Below, in pieces: positions 1 through 7,080 of a stretch of DNA of 7,512 nucleotides (position 1 is the stretch's first letter; each line of letters starts with the position of its first letter). A model generated the notes under the pieces. The model did no database searches. It saw nothing but the letters and a program-made list of their open reading frames with translations, and was not told the DNA's origin. A program made the translations under genes and the position numbers. Source of the DNA: a bacterium (GTDB taxonomy: Bacteria > Krumholzibacteriota > Krumholzibacteria > LZORAL124-64-63); assembly GCA_016873405.1 (NCBI GenBank), contig VGXH01000080.1, positions 1 through 7,512 of the forward strand, written 5' to 3'.

Positions 1-996
1 CGAGAAGGGCAGCAGCGCCAGCGCCTTGATCCAGGCGGCGTCAGGATTGCCCAGCCCGGCGAACGCCGCTCCCAGCGGCAGGAAGGGCAGGAAGAGGAAG
101 GTGCTGCGCGAGGAACTGTTCGGATCGCTGATGGTGGCCGCGACCAGCCCGAAGAAGCAGAACCACAGGTAGAACCCGGCCAGGGCCAGGCTGAGGCTCG
201 CCGCCAGCAGCAGCGGATCCGCCAGGAGCGTCGGCAGTCCCAGCTTCTCGCCCCAGACCACGACGCAGACCGCGCGGTACAGGACGTAGCCCAGCGCATT
301 GAACGCCACATGGACCAAGGACAGCAGGGCCAGGCCCAGGATCTTGCCGTCGATCCAACTCTGGGGGCTGATGATGGCCATGATCTGCTCGGTGATCCGT
401 TGGCTCTTCTCGCCGGTGATGGCCACGAACAGGTACGAGTTGCCCAGGAAGATGCCCAGAAGCATGAGCCCCACGAGGATGGCGACGCTTGTTTTCGCGT
501 CCTTGCCCGCTTCCCGACCGGCATCCAGGGTCTCGGTCTGAAGACCGAAGGGCCGGGCGAGGTCGGCCAGGAACGCCGGGTCGATGTCGCCTGCCCGGAC
601 CAGACGCTCCCGGCGGTCCTGCGCGAGGACGGCCTGCAATTCGGCCTGCCAGGCCGCCTGGCCGCGCACGACCAGGCGCGCCGAATCGACGCCGGCGGCC
701 AGCAGCAGGCCGTCGTACTTCCGGTCGCGCACCTGATCGCGCAGTTCCGCGTCCGACCTGTCGCTCAGTTCGAAACGGAATCGGCCCGGGTCACGCCGCT
801 CCAGGGCGGCCAGACCGGCGTCGCCGACGACGATCGTCCGGACGGCCTGTTGATCGGCGACGATCTTCCGGGTGATGGCCTTCTGACCGACGAAGACGGC
901 CATGATGATCACGACCGCCCATAGCAGTTCCTTGGCCTTGAAGAAGCGCAGGAACTCCCAGCGGGCGACGCGCAGGAAGTCGGGCGCCGGCCTCAT
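1..996 (-). CDS. ABC-2 type (NatB-like) exporter permease, C-terminus cut by window edge
   Basis: This is the membrane subunit of an ABC exporter, partner of the ATPase encoded just upstream. The reading frame stays open from ATG at 996-994 to the left edge, giving 332 residues; the C-terminus and stop lie outside. Visible layout: a short cytoplasmic N-terminus with WEFLRFFKAKE, a first membrane segment at about 24-37, a long hydrophilic, presumably extracytoplasmic domain at about 38-167, then hydrophobic segments at about 168-193, 217-248, 260-290 and 299-315. EKSQRITEQ at 196-204 followed by SPQSWIDGKILG at 210-221 matches the conserved cytoplasmic loop of the NatB/YhaP-type ABC-2 permeases. 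The start overlaps the ATPase stop by 4 bases (ATGA, 996-993), and AGGAGG at 1009-1004 sits 7 bases upstream, so the two are likely translationally coupled. Family and role as exporter are secure; the substrate is unknown (known NatAB exports Na+, but homologues vary). Confidence 0.9.
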   Translation of the reverse strand, partial: MRPAPDFLRVARWEFLRFFKAKELLWAVVIIMAVFVGQKAITRKIVADQQAVRTIVVGDAGLAALERRDPGRFRFELSDRSDAELRDQVRDRKYDGLLLAAGVDSARLVVRGQAAWQAELQAVLAQDRRERLVRAGDIDPAFLADLARPFGLQTETLDAGREAGKDAKTSVAILVGLMLLGIFLGNSYLFVAITGEKSQRITEQIMAIISPQSWIDGKILGLALLSLVHVAFNALGYVLYRAVCVVVWGEKLGLPTLLADPLLLAASLSLALAGFYLWFCFFGLVAATISDPNSSSRSTFLFLPFLPLGAAFAGLGNPDAAWIKALALLPFS

Positions 997-1928
997 CGCG
1001 TCTCCTCCTCGCGCTTGCCGACGGCTTCGACGAAGATCTCGTGCAAGCTCACCCGCGACGAGTTCACCGCCGTCAACGCCGCGACGCGACACACCTCGGT
1101 CAGGGCCGTTGCCAGGGCCGCCCCGGGGGCGAGCCAGGCGGCCAGTTCGCCCCCGGGCAGGCTCTCGACGCGCAGCAGCGACGGACACCGCGCCAGCGCG
1201 GCGATCAGCGCCGCGTCCATGGTCGATCCGTCCAGGCTGAACACGATCTTCTCGCGGCTGCTCGCCCGCTGCCGGATCTCGGCCATGGTGCCCCGCAGGG
1301 CCGCCTGCCCATGATCGAGGACCAGGATCTGGTCGGCGACGGCCTCGACCAGGTTCATCTGGTGGGCGCTGAGCAGGATCGTCGCTCCCCGGCGCCGCAA
1401 CTCCTGGATCAGCCGGAGGAACAACTCCTGGTTCAATGGATCCAGCCCCGAGAACGGCTCATCGAGGATGATCCAGTCGGGTTCGTGCAACACGGCGGCG
1501 ATGAACTGCACCTTCTGCTGGTTGCCCTTGGACAACGTCTGCAGGCGGTCGGTCGCGCGATCCAGCAGATCCAGGCGCTCCAACCAGGCGCGCGCGCCGG
1601 CTCTGGCCGCCTCGCGCGACATGCGGTTCAGGCACCCGAAGTATTCCAGGATCCGCAGCACCGGCTGGTCGGGATAAAGCCCGCGTTCCTCGGGCAGGTA
1701 GCCCAGCCTGAGCCGGCTGCGGGGCGCCGCCGGGAACTCGATGGAGCCTTCGTCGGGCCGCGTGATGCCCGCCAGCATGCGCACGCAGGTGGTCTTGCCG
1801 GCGCCGTTGGGACCCAGCAGCGCGAAGATCTCTCCCCGCGCCACCGCGAAATCGAGGCCGCGCACCGCCGTGACCGCGGCGAACGACTTGGTGACGTTCC
1901 GGACCGAGACCAGAGGCGAGGTGGGCAT
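993..1928 (-). CDS. NatA-like ABC exporter ATP-binding protein
   Basis: 311-residue cytoplasmic ATPase that powers the permease encoded after it. Visible motifs: Walker A GPNGAGKT at 39-46, ABC signature LSKGNQQKVQ at 132-141, Walker B IILDEP at 153-158, D-loop GLDP at 161-164 and switch histidine H189 in SAHQM. The Q-loop region reads GYLPEERGLYP (76-86), with Glu where many ABC proteins have Gln; I recall this form as normal for the NatA/YhaQ branch rather than a defect. Residues after about 220 form the accessory C-terminal domain of this branch (DUF4162-like), ending VSLHEIFVEAVG. ATG at 1928-1926 is chosen because the ABC fold begins at residue 7 and AGGAG (1944-1940) lies 11 bases upstream, a little far but usable. 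It follows the glycosylasparaginase gene after a 141-base gap containing inverted repeats, so it may head its own unit. The transported substrate cannot be read from the sequence. Confidence 0.95.
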   Translation of the reverse strand: MPTSPLVSVRNVTKSFAAVTAVRGLDFAVARGEIFALLGPNGAGKTTCVRMLAGITRPDEGSIEFPAAPRSRLRLGYLPEERGLYPDQPVLRILEYFGCLNRMSREAARAGARAWLERLDLLDRATDRLQTLSKGNQQKVQFIAAVLHEPDWIILDEPFSGLDPLNQELFLRLIQELRRRGATILLSAHQMNLVEAVADQILVLDHGQAALRGTMAEIRQRASSREKIVFSLDGSTMDAALIAALARCPSLLRVESLPGGELAAWLAPGAALATALTEVCRVAALTAVNSSRVSLHEIFVEAVGKREEETR

Positions 1929-1950
1929 GGGCGCCGCAGCTCCTGGAGTT

Positions 1951-1966
1951 CGGTCCTCGAGGACCG
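1951..1966. promoter_or_regulatory. 16-base perfect palindrome upstream of the ABC ATPase gene
   Basis: CGGTCCTCGAGGACCG is identical to its reverse complement over all 16 bases. It lies 6 bases upstream of the AGGAG ribosome binding site of the ATPase gene. As DNA it could bind a dimeric repressor controlling the exporter. As RNA it folds into a 6-bp GC-rich stem with a UCGA loop, which could block ribosome access or end read-through from the glycosidase operon; there is no U-tract after it, which argues against a classical intrinsic terminator. The structure is seen directly; its function is inferred. Confidence 0.45.
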
Positions 1967-1971
1967 GTGAT

Positions 1972-1984
1972 CGGCGAATCGCCG
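1972..1984. repeat. Short inverted repeat next to the 16-base palindrome
   Basis: CGGCGA and TCGCCG flank a single central base (1978). It begins 5 bases from the end of the 16-base palindrome, so the two symmetrical sites sit side by side in the only sizeable intergenic gap of the window. As RNA it could form a 4-bp stem with a 5-base loop. Short GC-rich inverted repeats arise by chance in DNA of this composition, so the weight of this entry rests on its position. Confidence 0.3.
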
Positions 1985-2052
1985 GCTGCCGCCGCGCAGG
2001 GTCGGTGCCGCACGGGCGCCCGCGGCAGCGCCACGAACGTCAATGGCTGCGC

Positions 2053-2069
2053 CGCCCCCTGAGGTGGCG
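2053..2069 (-). terminator. Possible weak hairpin terminator right after the glycosylasparaginase stop
   Basis: On the minus strand CGCCACCTCAGGGGGCG follows the TGA of the AGA gene directly. It can fold into a 7-base-arm stem with one A-G mismatch and a 3-base UCA loop. No run of T follows, so it is not a textbook intrinsic terminator; it may only stabilise the 3' end of the glycosidase transcript, or be chance in GC-rich DNA. The rest of the 141-base gap (2052-1985) shows only a TTGACG resembling a -35 element (2043-2038), with no convincing -10 element 17 bases downstream. Confidence 0.25.
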
Positions 2070-3200
2070 TCAGCTTCGCTTGAGATGGCTGTCCGCGTCC
2101 ACCAGCCGCGTCCCGTCCTGCGCGTCCGTGATCGCGTACTGGAACCACGGCTGCACGTCGTAGGCGCCCACGTTCCCGGCGCGGTCGATCGCCAGGTAGC
2201 CGACCTGCACCTTCGACAGATCATCGTTCCGGTGCCGGTGCAGGATGCGCGCGATGCCCTCCTCGCAGGCCTCCTGCGGCGAGGCGCCGCGGCGCATCAG
2301 CTCGACGATCAGGAAGCTGCCGAGCGTCTTCATCACTTCCTCGCCCACGCCGGTCGCACACGCGGCGCCCACTTCGTTGTCCACGAAGAGCGAGGCGCCG
2401 ATGATCGGCGAGTCGCCGACGCGCCCGTGCATCTTGTACGCCAGGCCGCTGGTCGTGCAGGCACCCGAGAGGTTGCCGGTCTCGTCGATGGCGAGCATGC
2501 TGATGGTGTCGTGGTTGTCGCCGGGCTTGCGCTCAGTTGGCCGCGGCGGTCGCGCGCTGCTGGTGCTCCCGGGGTCGGTCGGCGGCGTCCACGGCGCGTA
2601 TTCGGCCTTCTTCAACCACTCCCGCCACTCCGCGCGCGCCTTGTCGGTCAGCAGGTCCTGCTCGGGAAAGCCCTGGGCCATCGCGAAGCGGCGCGCGCCC
2701 TCGCCCACCAGCATGACGTGCGGCGTCAGCTCCATCACCTTCCGCGCCACGCTGACCGGGTGCATGATGCCCTGCAGGAAGGCGACGGCGCCGGCCTCGC
2801 CGCGCTCGTCCATGACGCAGGCGTCCAGCGTGACGTGGCCCTCGCGGTCGGGGCGACCGCCGTAGCCGACGCTCATCACCTCGGGGTCGGCTTCCGACAC
2901 GCGCACGCCCGCCTCGACGGCGTCCAGCGCGCGGCCGCCGCCGGCCAGGACCTTCCAGGCCGCGTCGTTGGCGGCCAGGCCGTGGCGCCAGGTGCTGACG
3001 ACCAGCGGCCGGCGGCCGACGGCTTCGCGCGGGGGCACCACGCGGTCGATCAGAGGCAGGCTCGACATCGCGCCGGTGCCCGGCCGCACCGGATCGTTGG
3101 CCGCCTGCGCCAGGACCCGGCCGGCGCCCAGCGCGCCCGCCGCGCCCAGCGCCGCCAGGCCCGCGCCCGTGCCCTTGAGGAACTCGCGCCGCGTCGTCAT
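2070..3200 (-). CDS. Tat-exported N4-(beta-N-acetylglucosaminyl)-L-asparaginase (glycosylasparaginase)
   Basis: 376-residue Ntn hydrolase that cleaves the bond between the innermost GlcNAc and asparagine of N-glycosylated Asn. The family is made as a precursor that cuts itself before a Thr, which becomes the nucleophile of the beta subunit. Here that residue is T232 in HDTISMLAID (230-239). Family landmarks are present: STW at 69-71 (substrate-side Trp), T250 in CTTSG, R260 and D263 in HGRVGDSP, and T283-G284 in CATGVG. The N-terminus carries TRREFLK (3-9) and an Ala/Gly-rich hydrophobic stretch ending AQA (31-33), a Tat signal with likely cleavage after A33, so the enzyme should act outside the cytoplasm. 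A Pro/Ser/Thr-rich stretch at about 201-227 lies just before the cleavage site. ATG at 3200-3198 overlaps the GH38 stop (ATGA); AGGGAG at 3212-3207 is 6 bases upstream. Relatives include plant-type isoaspartyl peptidases, but the HDTI context and overall length favour glycosylasparaginase. Confidence 0.94.
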   Translation of the reverse strand: MTTRREFLKGTGAGLAALGAAGALGAGRVLAQAANDPVRPGTGAMSSLPLIDRVVPPREAVGRRPLVVSTWRHGLAANDAAWKVLAGGGRALDAVEAGVRVSEADPEVMSVGYGGRPDREGHVTLDACVMDERGEAGAVAFLQGIMHPVSVARKVMELTPHVMLVGEGARRFAMAQGFPEQDLLTDKARAEWREWLKKAEYAPWTPPTDPGSTSSARPPRPTERKPGDNHDTISMLAIDETGNLSGACTTSGLAYKMHGRVGDSPIIGASLFVDNEVGAACATGVGEEVMKTLGSFLIVELMRRGASPQEACEEGIARILHRHRNDDLSKVQVGYLAIDRAGNVGAYDVQPWFQYAITDAQDGTRLVDADSHLKRS

Positions 3201-6040
3201 GGTTGTCTCCCTCTTGCGGTCACCGAGCCGGCCTGCGGCTCGATGAGCACCGTGGCGATCTCCCCGCCCCTCAGCGGCACCAGCGCCGCGCGGCCCTTGT
3301 CCGTGAGCGTGACCGCCTCGCGCGGCACCGCCAGCTCGTCCTCCAGAAGCCCCGTCTTGCGGCAGTCCGCCGCGGCGAAGCCCAGTTCCAGGCGCGCGGT
3401 GACCGGCGCCGTGTCCAGGTTGCAGAGGCGCGCCAGCAGCGCCGCCGAATCCCGGGCGCGCATGATCGCCGTCACCTGCACGCGCGGCTCGTCGCAGCGC
3501 AGCAGCGCGGCGCCGCCCGGCTGCGAACCGGCGCCCACGCCCTGGTGCGTCGGCGGCGGCGTGCGGTAGCGCTCGCTCGTGAACGGCACATCGTCGGCGA
3601 ACAGGTCCGCCCCGCCGGGCATCACCGCGTAATGGAACGCGCGCCGGCCGATCAGCTGGGCGTCCGGCGTGAACAGCGTGGGGCCGGCGTTGGTGTTCTT
3701 GCGCGCGGCGAAGTCGTCGCGCGACAGCCAGTCCACGCAGCGCATCAGGGTCAGCGCGAACACGGCGCGGCCCTGGCCGTCGTCCAGCACCTCGAACTCG
3801 GGCAGGCCGCGGTTAAGCACCGCCAGCGACGCCGTGCCGTCGCCCAGACGGCTCCAGTCCTGCTGCGGCCAGGTGGGCGGCGCCGGCTGCGGCCAGTCGG
3901 GGTTGGTGGGCCGCCGGCACGGCCGGCGGTTGAGCATGAACGCGCCGTGGCTGGTCACCTCCTGACAGGACAGCCCCGTGGGGAACCAGGCGCGCAGGCG
4001 GTGGTCGAACGCGCGGTTGTTGATGATCGTCTCGAGGTCCAGGCGGCGCGAGCCGGCCGCCAGCCGCACGCGCACTTCGACGTCGCAGGGCGTGGTGCGC
4101 GGGTCGCGGCCGCGGCGGCCGCGCACCAGCGAGCGCGGCAGGTCGAAGCGGAACACCGTCTCGGCCTGGCCCAAGAGCGGCGTGCAGTCGCGCAGGCGCA
4201 GCTCGCCGGGCGCCCCGCCGGAAAACACCGTCTCCGGCACCTTGATGGGGCCGTGGTCGTACTCATCGCCGGCGTCCTCGCCGTCCTCCAGCAGGTTCAG
4301 GCCGCTGAACACGCGCCCGGTGGCCAGGTCGTGCAGGTCGACGGTGCCGTCCGGATGCAGCACCGCGCGCACCAGGCCGTTGTCCAGCACGGCGTCTTCG
4401 CCGCCGCGCCGCGCCACCACCGGCGTGAACGCGTCGCGCGCGGGCACCGGGCCGGGCGCGTCGGTCAGCCGGTACAGGGCGTGGCCGCAGGCTGGCAGGT
4501 CCGTCGCCAGGAAGCGCAGGTGCAGGAAGCAGTCCTTGGTGTCCTTGTCGGCTTCGCTGCCGATGATGCGGTCGCCGAAGCGCTTGAGGTACGGCTCCAG
4601 CATGGTGAGCTGGTTCTCCGCCGACAGTTCGGCGCGGTAGTCGATGCCCCAGAACCGCTCCAGGAAGCGCCGCTTGACGATCTCGCACGGCACCGCGCGG
4701 CCCTGCTCGTCGAGCAGCCGCAGCTTCGCCAGGTCGTAGCCGAACGGCTGCAGCACGACCACGCGCTCGACCACCTCGGTGCGCGGGCGCGGCAGGGGGT
4801 TGGCCACGACGATCACGGTGTCGCGGTCGTCCTCCGGCCGCGGGCCGAACATCGGGCAGGCGCGGTTGAGACGGCGGGCCAGCCAGTGCTCGCCGGTCTG
4901 GCGCGCGGCGGCGAAGCGCGTGGCCATCTCGCGGTGCACCTCGTCGGTGCTGCAGCCGCAGATCGAGTCGTGCGGGTGATTGCGCAGAAGCTCCTTCCAG
5001 GCGGTGTCCAGCAGGCCCTCGGGCCAGGCCTCGCCGTGCAGGAAGTGCGCGGCCGCGGCCAGCGGTTCGACGACGCGGGCCAGCAGGCCCTGGCAATACT
5101 CGTTCTCCTGCTTGAGCGGCATGCGCGCCGACCAGACGCCCGAGAGGATCAGGTGGTCGCGGCCGCCGAGCAGCTCGCCCTGCAGCAGCGGGCGCGCGGC
5201 GTCGGGCGCTTCGGCGCGCGCGGCGGCCAGGAAATCCTCGAAGCGCCCGTGCGCGAACGTGGTTGAGGGATGGGCCTCGCGCAGCCGGGCCAGGATGTCG
5301 CCGAAGCGCTGCTGCGGGCCGAAGTGGTCGCAACCGTTGTTCAGCAGCGCCGGCTCGGCGCCCGGGCGCCCGGCCAGCTTGGCGAAGATCTCGCCCACGC
5401 GGGCCGCGGCGCGGTCGGGGCAGGGGATGCGCGCGGTGTGCGCGTGCCAGATCTCGGCGAAGCCCAGACCGCCGGCGTTGCAGTAGCCGTCGCACTGGTT
5501 GACCGCCAGCACCTGCGAGCCATCGGGCGCCGCCCAGCGGAACAGCCAGCCCATGTCCTGCGCCTCGTCGCCCAGCCCGCGCGTGAAGATGAACGAGTCG
5601 ATGCCGCACAGGCGCAGCAGCTGCGGCATCTGCGCGATGTGCCCGAAGCTGTCGGGCATGTAGCCTACCTGCTGCAGGCCGCCGGGCGGGGCGGCCAGGC
5701 GGCCGTGGACCAGGTTGCGGACGGTGGCCTCGCCGCTGACCAGGAACTCGTCCGGCAGGATGTACCAGGGGCCCACGGCCAGGCGGCCGGCCGCGGCCAG
5801 CTTCTCCACGCGCGCGCGCTCGCGCGGCGCCGCAGCCAGGAAGTCCTCCAGCGCGCACGACTGCCCGTCCAGCACGAAGGCCGCCCCCTGCGGGTCGGCC
5901 TCCAGCTGGTCCAGCACCTTCGTCACCACTTCCAGCAGGTGGACGCGGAAGCGGCTGAACGGCAGGTACCACTCGCGGTCCCAGTGGGTGTGCGAGACCA
6001 GGAAGGCGCGCCGGGGCGCGGCGGCAGGCGTGTCGGCCAA
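3197..6040 (-). CDS. GH38 alpha-mannosidase (MngB-like branch)
   Basis: 947-residue retaining, metal-dependent alpha-mannosidase. The catalytic domain opens with SHTHWDREWYLPF: H19 and D21 are expected zinc ligands. GYMPDSFGH (126-134) supplies D130, the nucleophile and zinc ligand. A further ligand is H357 in NHPHDSICGCSTDEVH (354-369). LDGQ (57-60) and AVGPWYILPDE (88-98) also match the family. Residues about 300-385 should be the helical middle domain, and about 400-940 the beta-sandwich part, with EYDHGPIKVPETVFS at 593-607 and NTNAGPTLFTPDAQ at 782-794 region. The layout resembles E. coli 2-O-mannosylglycerate hydrolase MngB, though the neighbours point to N-glycan mannosides. No signal peptide or membrane segment is seen, so it is likely cytoplasmic. 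The start is TTG (6040-6038): an in-frame TAA lies 12 bases upstream, the first internal Met comes far inside the catalytic domain, and AAGGAG is well spaced. It follows GH130 by 32 bases and overlaps AGA by 4. Confidence 0.95.
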   Translation of the reverse strand: MADTPAAAPRRAFLVSHTHWDREWYLPFSRFRVHLLEVVTKVLDQLEADPQGAAFVLDGQSCALEDFLAAAPRERARVEKLAAAGRLAVGPWYILPDEFLVSGEATVRNLVHGRLAAPPGGLQQVGYMPDSFGHIAQMPQLLRLCGIDSFIFTRGLGDEAQDMGWLFRWAAPDGSQVLAVNQCDGYCNAGGLGFAEIWHAHTARIPCPDRAAARVGEIFAKLAGRPGAEPALLNNGCDHFGPQQRFGDILARLREAHPSTTFAHGRFEDFLAAARAEAPDAARPLLQGELLGGRDHLILSGVWSARMPLKQENEYCQGLLARVVEPLAAAAHFLHGEAWPEGLLDTAWKELLRNHPHDSICGCSTDEVHREMATRFAAARQTGEHWLARRLNRACPMFGPRPEDDRDTVIVVANPLPRPRTEVVERVVVLQPFGYDLAKLRLLDEQGRAVPCEIVKRRFLERFWGIDYRAELSAENQLTMLEPYLKRFGDRIIGSEADKDTKDCFLHLRFLATDLPACGHALYRLTDAPGPVPARDAFTPVVARRGGEDAVLDNGLVRAVLHPDGTVDLHDLATGRVFSGLNLLEDGEDAGDEYDHGPIKVPETVFSGGAPGELRLRDCTPLLGQAETVFRFDLPRSLVRGRRGRDPRTTPCDVEVRVRLAAGSRRLDLETIINNRAFDHRLRAWFPTGLSCQEVTSHGAFMLNRRPCRRPTNPDWPQPAPPTWPQQDWSRLGDGTASLAVLNRGLPEFEVLDDGQGRAVFALTLMRCVDWLSRDDFAARKNTNAGPTLFTPDAQLIGRRAFHYAVMPGGADLFADDVPFTSERYRTPPPTHQGVGAGSQPGGAALLRCDEPRVQVTAIMRARDSAALLARLCNLDTAPVTARLELGFAAADCRKTGLLEDELAVPREAVTLTDKGRAALVPLRGGEIATVLIEPQAGSVTARGRQP

Positions 6041-6048
6041 GGTCGAGT

Positions 6049-6054
6049 CTCCTT
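6049..6054 (-). promoter_or_regulatory. Ribosome binding site fixing the TTG start of GH38
   Basis: AAGGAG lies 8 bases upstream of TTG at 6040-6038, within the 32-base gap after the GH130 stop. Its first two As are also the last two bases of a TAA in frame with GH38, so no longer in-frame start is possible. This makes TTG the only reasonable start, because the conserved HTHWDREW motif begins at residue 17 and no Met lies before it. Confidence 0.8.
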
Positions 6055-6072
6055 ACGCAGGGCGCCCGCGCG

Positions 6073-7080
6073 TCAGCCGCGGCAGGCGTCCAGCACGGCG
6101 GCGACCGTCGTGGTCGCCACGCAGACGGCGGTGTCGGCGGCGCCGTAGTAGATGCACAGCCGGGCCTCGGGCGGCGCGCAGCCGTCGGGATCGAGGCGGT
6201 CGCAGGTCATCCCGCTGGGGAAGACCACGTTCGGCACCTGGCCGGTCAACTCGTACAGCGGGCGCGGCTCGAGGATGTTCGCCGCGGAGCGCGCGAGCAC
6301 GCGGCGCGGATCCTCGCGGTCCAGCAGCACGGCCCCGGCCTGGTAGATGTTCACGCTCTGGAAGTGCGTGGCCACGCCGTGGTAGAGCAGCAGCCAGCCG
6401 TCGCGCGTCTCCAGGGGCGGCGGCCCGGCGCCGACCAGCTCGTCCCAGTAGCGCGGCCGACCGGCGAACACCGGGCCCTCCGGTTGCCAGCGACGCAGGT
6501 CGTCCGAAGACGACAGCGTCACCTCGCCGCCCGACGGCGGCGCGCCCGGCCCCTGCGGCAGGTTCGGCCGCTCCAGCAGCAGCCAGCGCCCGCCCACCCG
6601 CCGCGGGAACAGCGCGCCGTTGCGCGTATCGACGCGGCCGGTCACCGCCACCGATTCCAGCCTCTCCAGGCCGGCGAAGCCGTCGGCGGGATCGCCCGCC
6701 GCGCGCCACACCACCAGCCGACAGCCGCGGTCGGTGTCCACCGCGGTCACGGCGTGCAGCGCGCCGTCGCAGACGGTCAGCCGCGGGTCGTAGACGTGGA
6801 AGACCTGCAGGTCGCGCCGGGCGCCCGGCTCGCGCAGCCGCTCGACGCCGTCCAGCACCGTGGGCCGCCCGGCCACGACGAAGCGGCGATCGGTGCGTCC
6901 GCGCGCCGGCACCAGGAAGGTGCGGCGGTCGCGCCCCTGCGCGCGCAGCAGCAGGTAGGTGACGCCGTCAAGCCGGACGGCGCCGGGGTTGAAGACGGCG
7001 CTCGGATCGATCAGGCCCGGCATCGGCGGCAGGTCGCGCCGCGTGATGATGGGGCCGTTGGGGTGGCGGCGCAGCGTCAT
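6073..7080 (-). CDS. GH130 mannoside phosphorylase, probably Man-beta-1,4-GlcNAc phosphorylase
   Basis: 335-residue five-bladed beta-propeller enzyme. The family splits beta-mannosides with inorganic phosphate, releasing alpha-mannose-1-phosphate; some subgroups are hydrolases. Visible landmarks: NPG at 31-33, YDPRLT at 97-102 with D98 as expected general acid, NGALFPRRV at 154-162, ERPNLPQGPG at 170-179, WDELVGAGPPPLET at 212-225, YHG at 233-235, YQAGAVLLDREDP at 246-258, VPNVVFPSG at 282-290 and YYGAADT at 311-317. The pattern is closest to subfamily GH130_2 as I know it. Tyr97 next to the catalytic Asp is where many members carry Glu. There is no signal peptide, fitting a cytoplasmic enzyme that needs phosphate. 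ATG at 7080-7078 is chosen: it overlaps the upstream stop (ATGA), GGAGG (7092-7088) is 7 bases away, and homology begins at once. The frame runs open further upstream to 7464, but that part is in the wrong frame of the CBM9-like gene and does not resemble GH130. Phosphorylase versus hydrolase is inferred. Confidence 0.93.
   Translation of the reverse strand: MTLRRHPNGPIITRRDLPPMPGLIDPSAVFNPGAVRLDGVTYLLLRAQGRDRRTFLVPARGRTDRRFVVAGRPTVLDGVERLREPGARRDLQVFHVYDPRLTVCDGALHAVTAVDTDRGCRLVVWRAAGDPADGFAGLERLESVAVTGRVDTRNGALFPRRVGGRWLLLERPNLPQGPGAPPSGGEVTLSSSDDLRRWQPEGPVFAGRPRYWDELVGAGPPPLETRDGWLLLYHGVATHFQSVNIYQAGAVLLDREDPRRVLARSAANILEPRPLYELTGQVPNVVFPSGMTCDRLDPDGCAPPEARLCIYYGAADTAVCVATTTVAAVLDACRG

Noticed and set aside
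2015..2043. Promoter for the ABC genes with TTGACG as -35
   Set aside because: At 17-base spacing the -10 position reads GGCGCC, which does not resemble TATAAT, so the hexamer alone is not enough.
2043..3569. Long plus-strand open frame (508 codons) across AGA and the end of GH38
   Set aside because: It lies opposite two clear genes, spans their junction, and has the low-complexity His/Arg/Ala composition of a shadow frame.
3203..5266. Long plus-strand open frame (687 codons) opposite GH38
   Set aside because: The opposite strand encodes GH38 with all its metal and catalytic motifs. The plus-strand translation is rich in Arg, Ala, Gln and His with no recognisable domain, as expected for an antisense frame in GC-rich DNA.
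4263..5972. Minus-strand frame of 569 codons inside GH38
   Set aside because: It is an alternative frame of the GH38 gene, rich in Gly, Arg, Ala and Pro, with no motif; GH38 itself accounts for this DNA.
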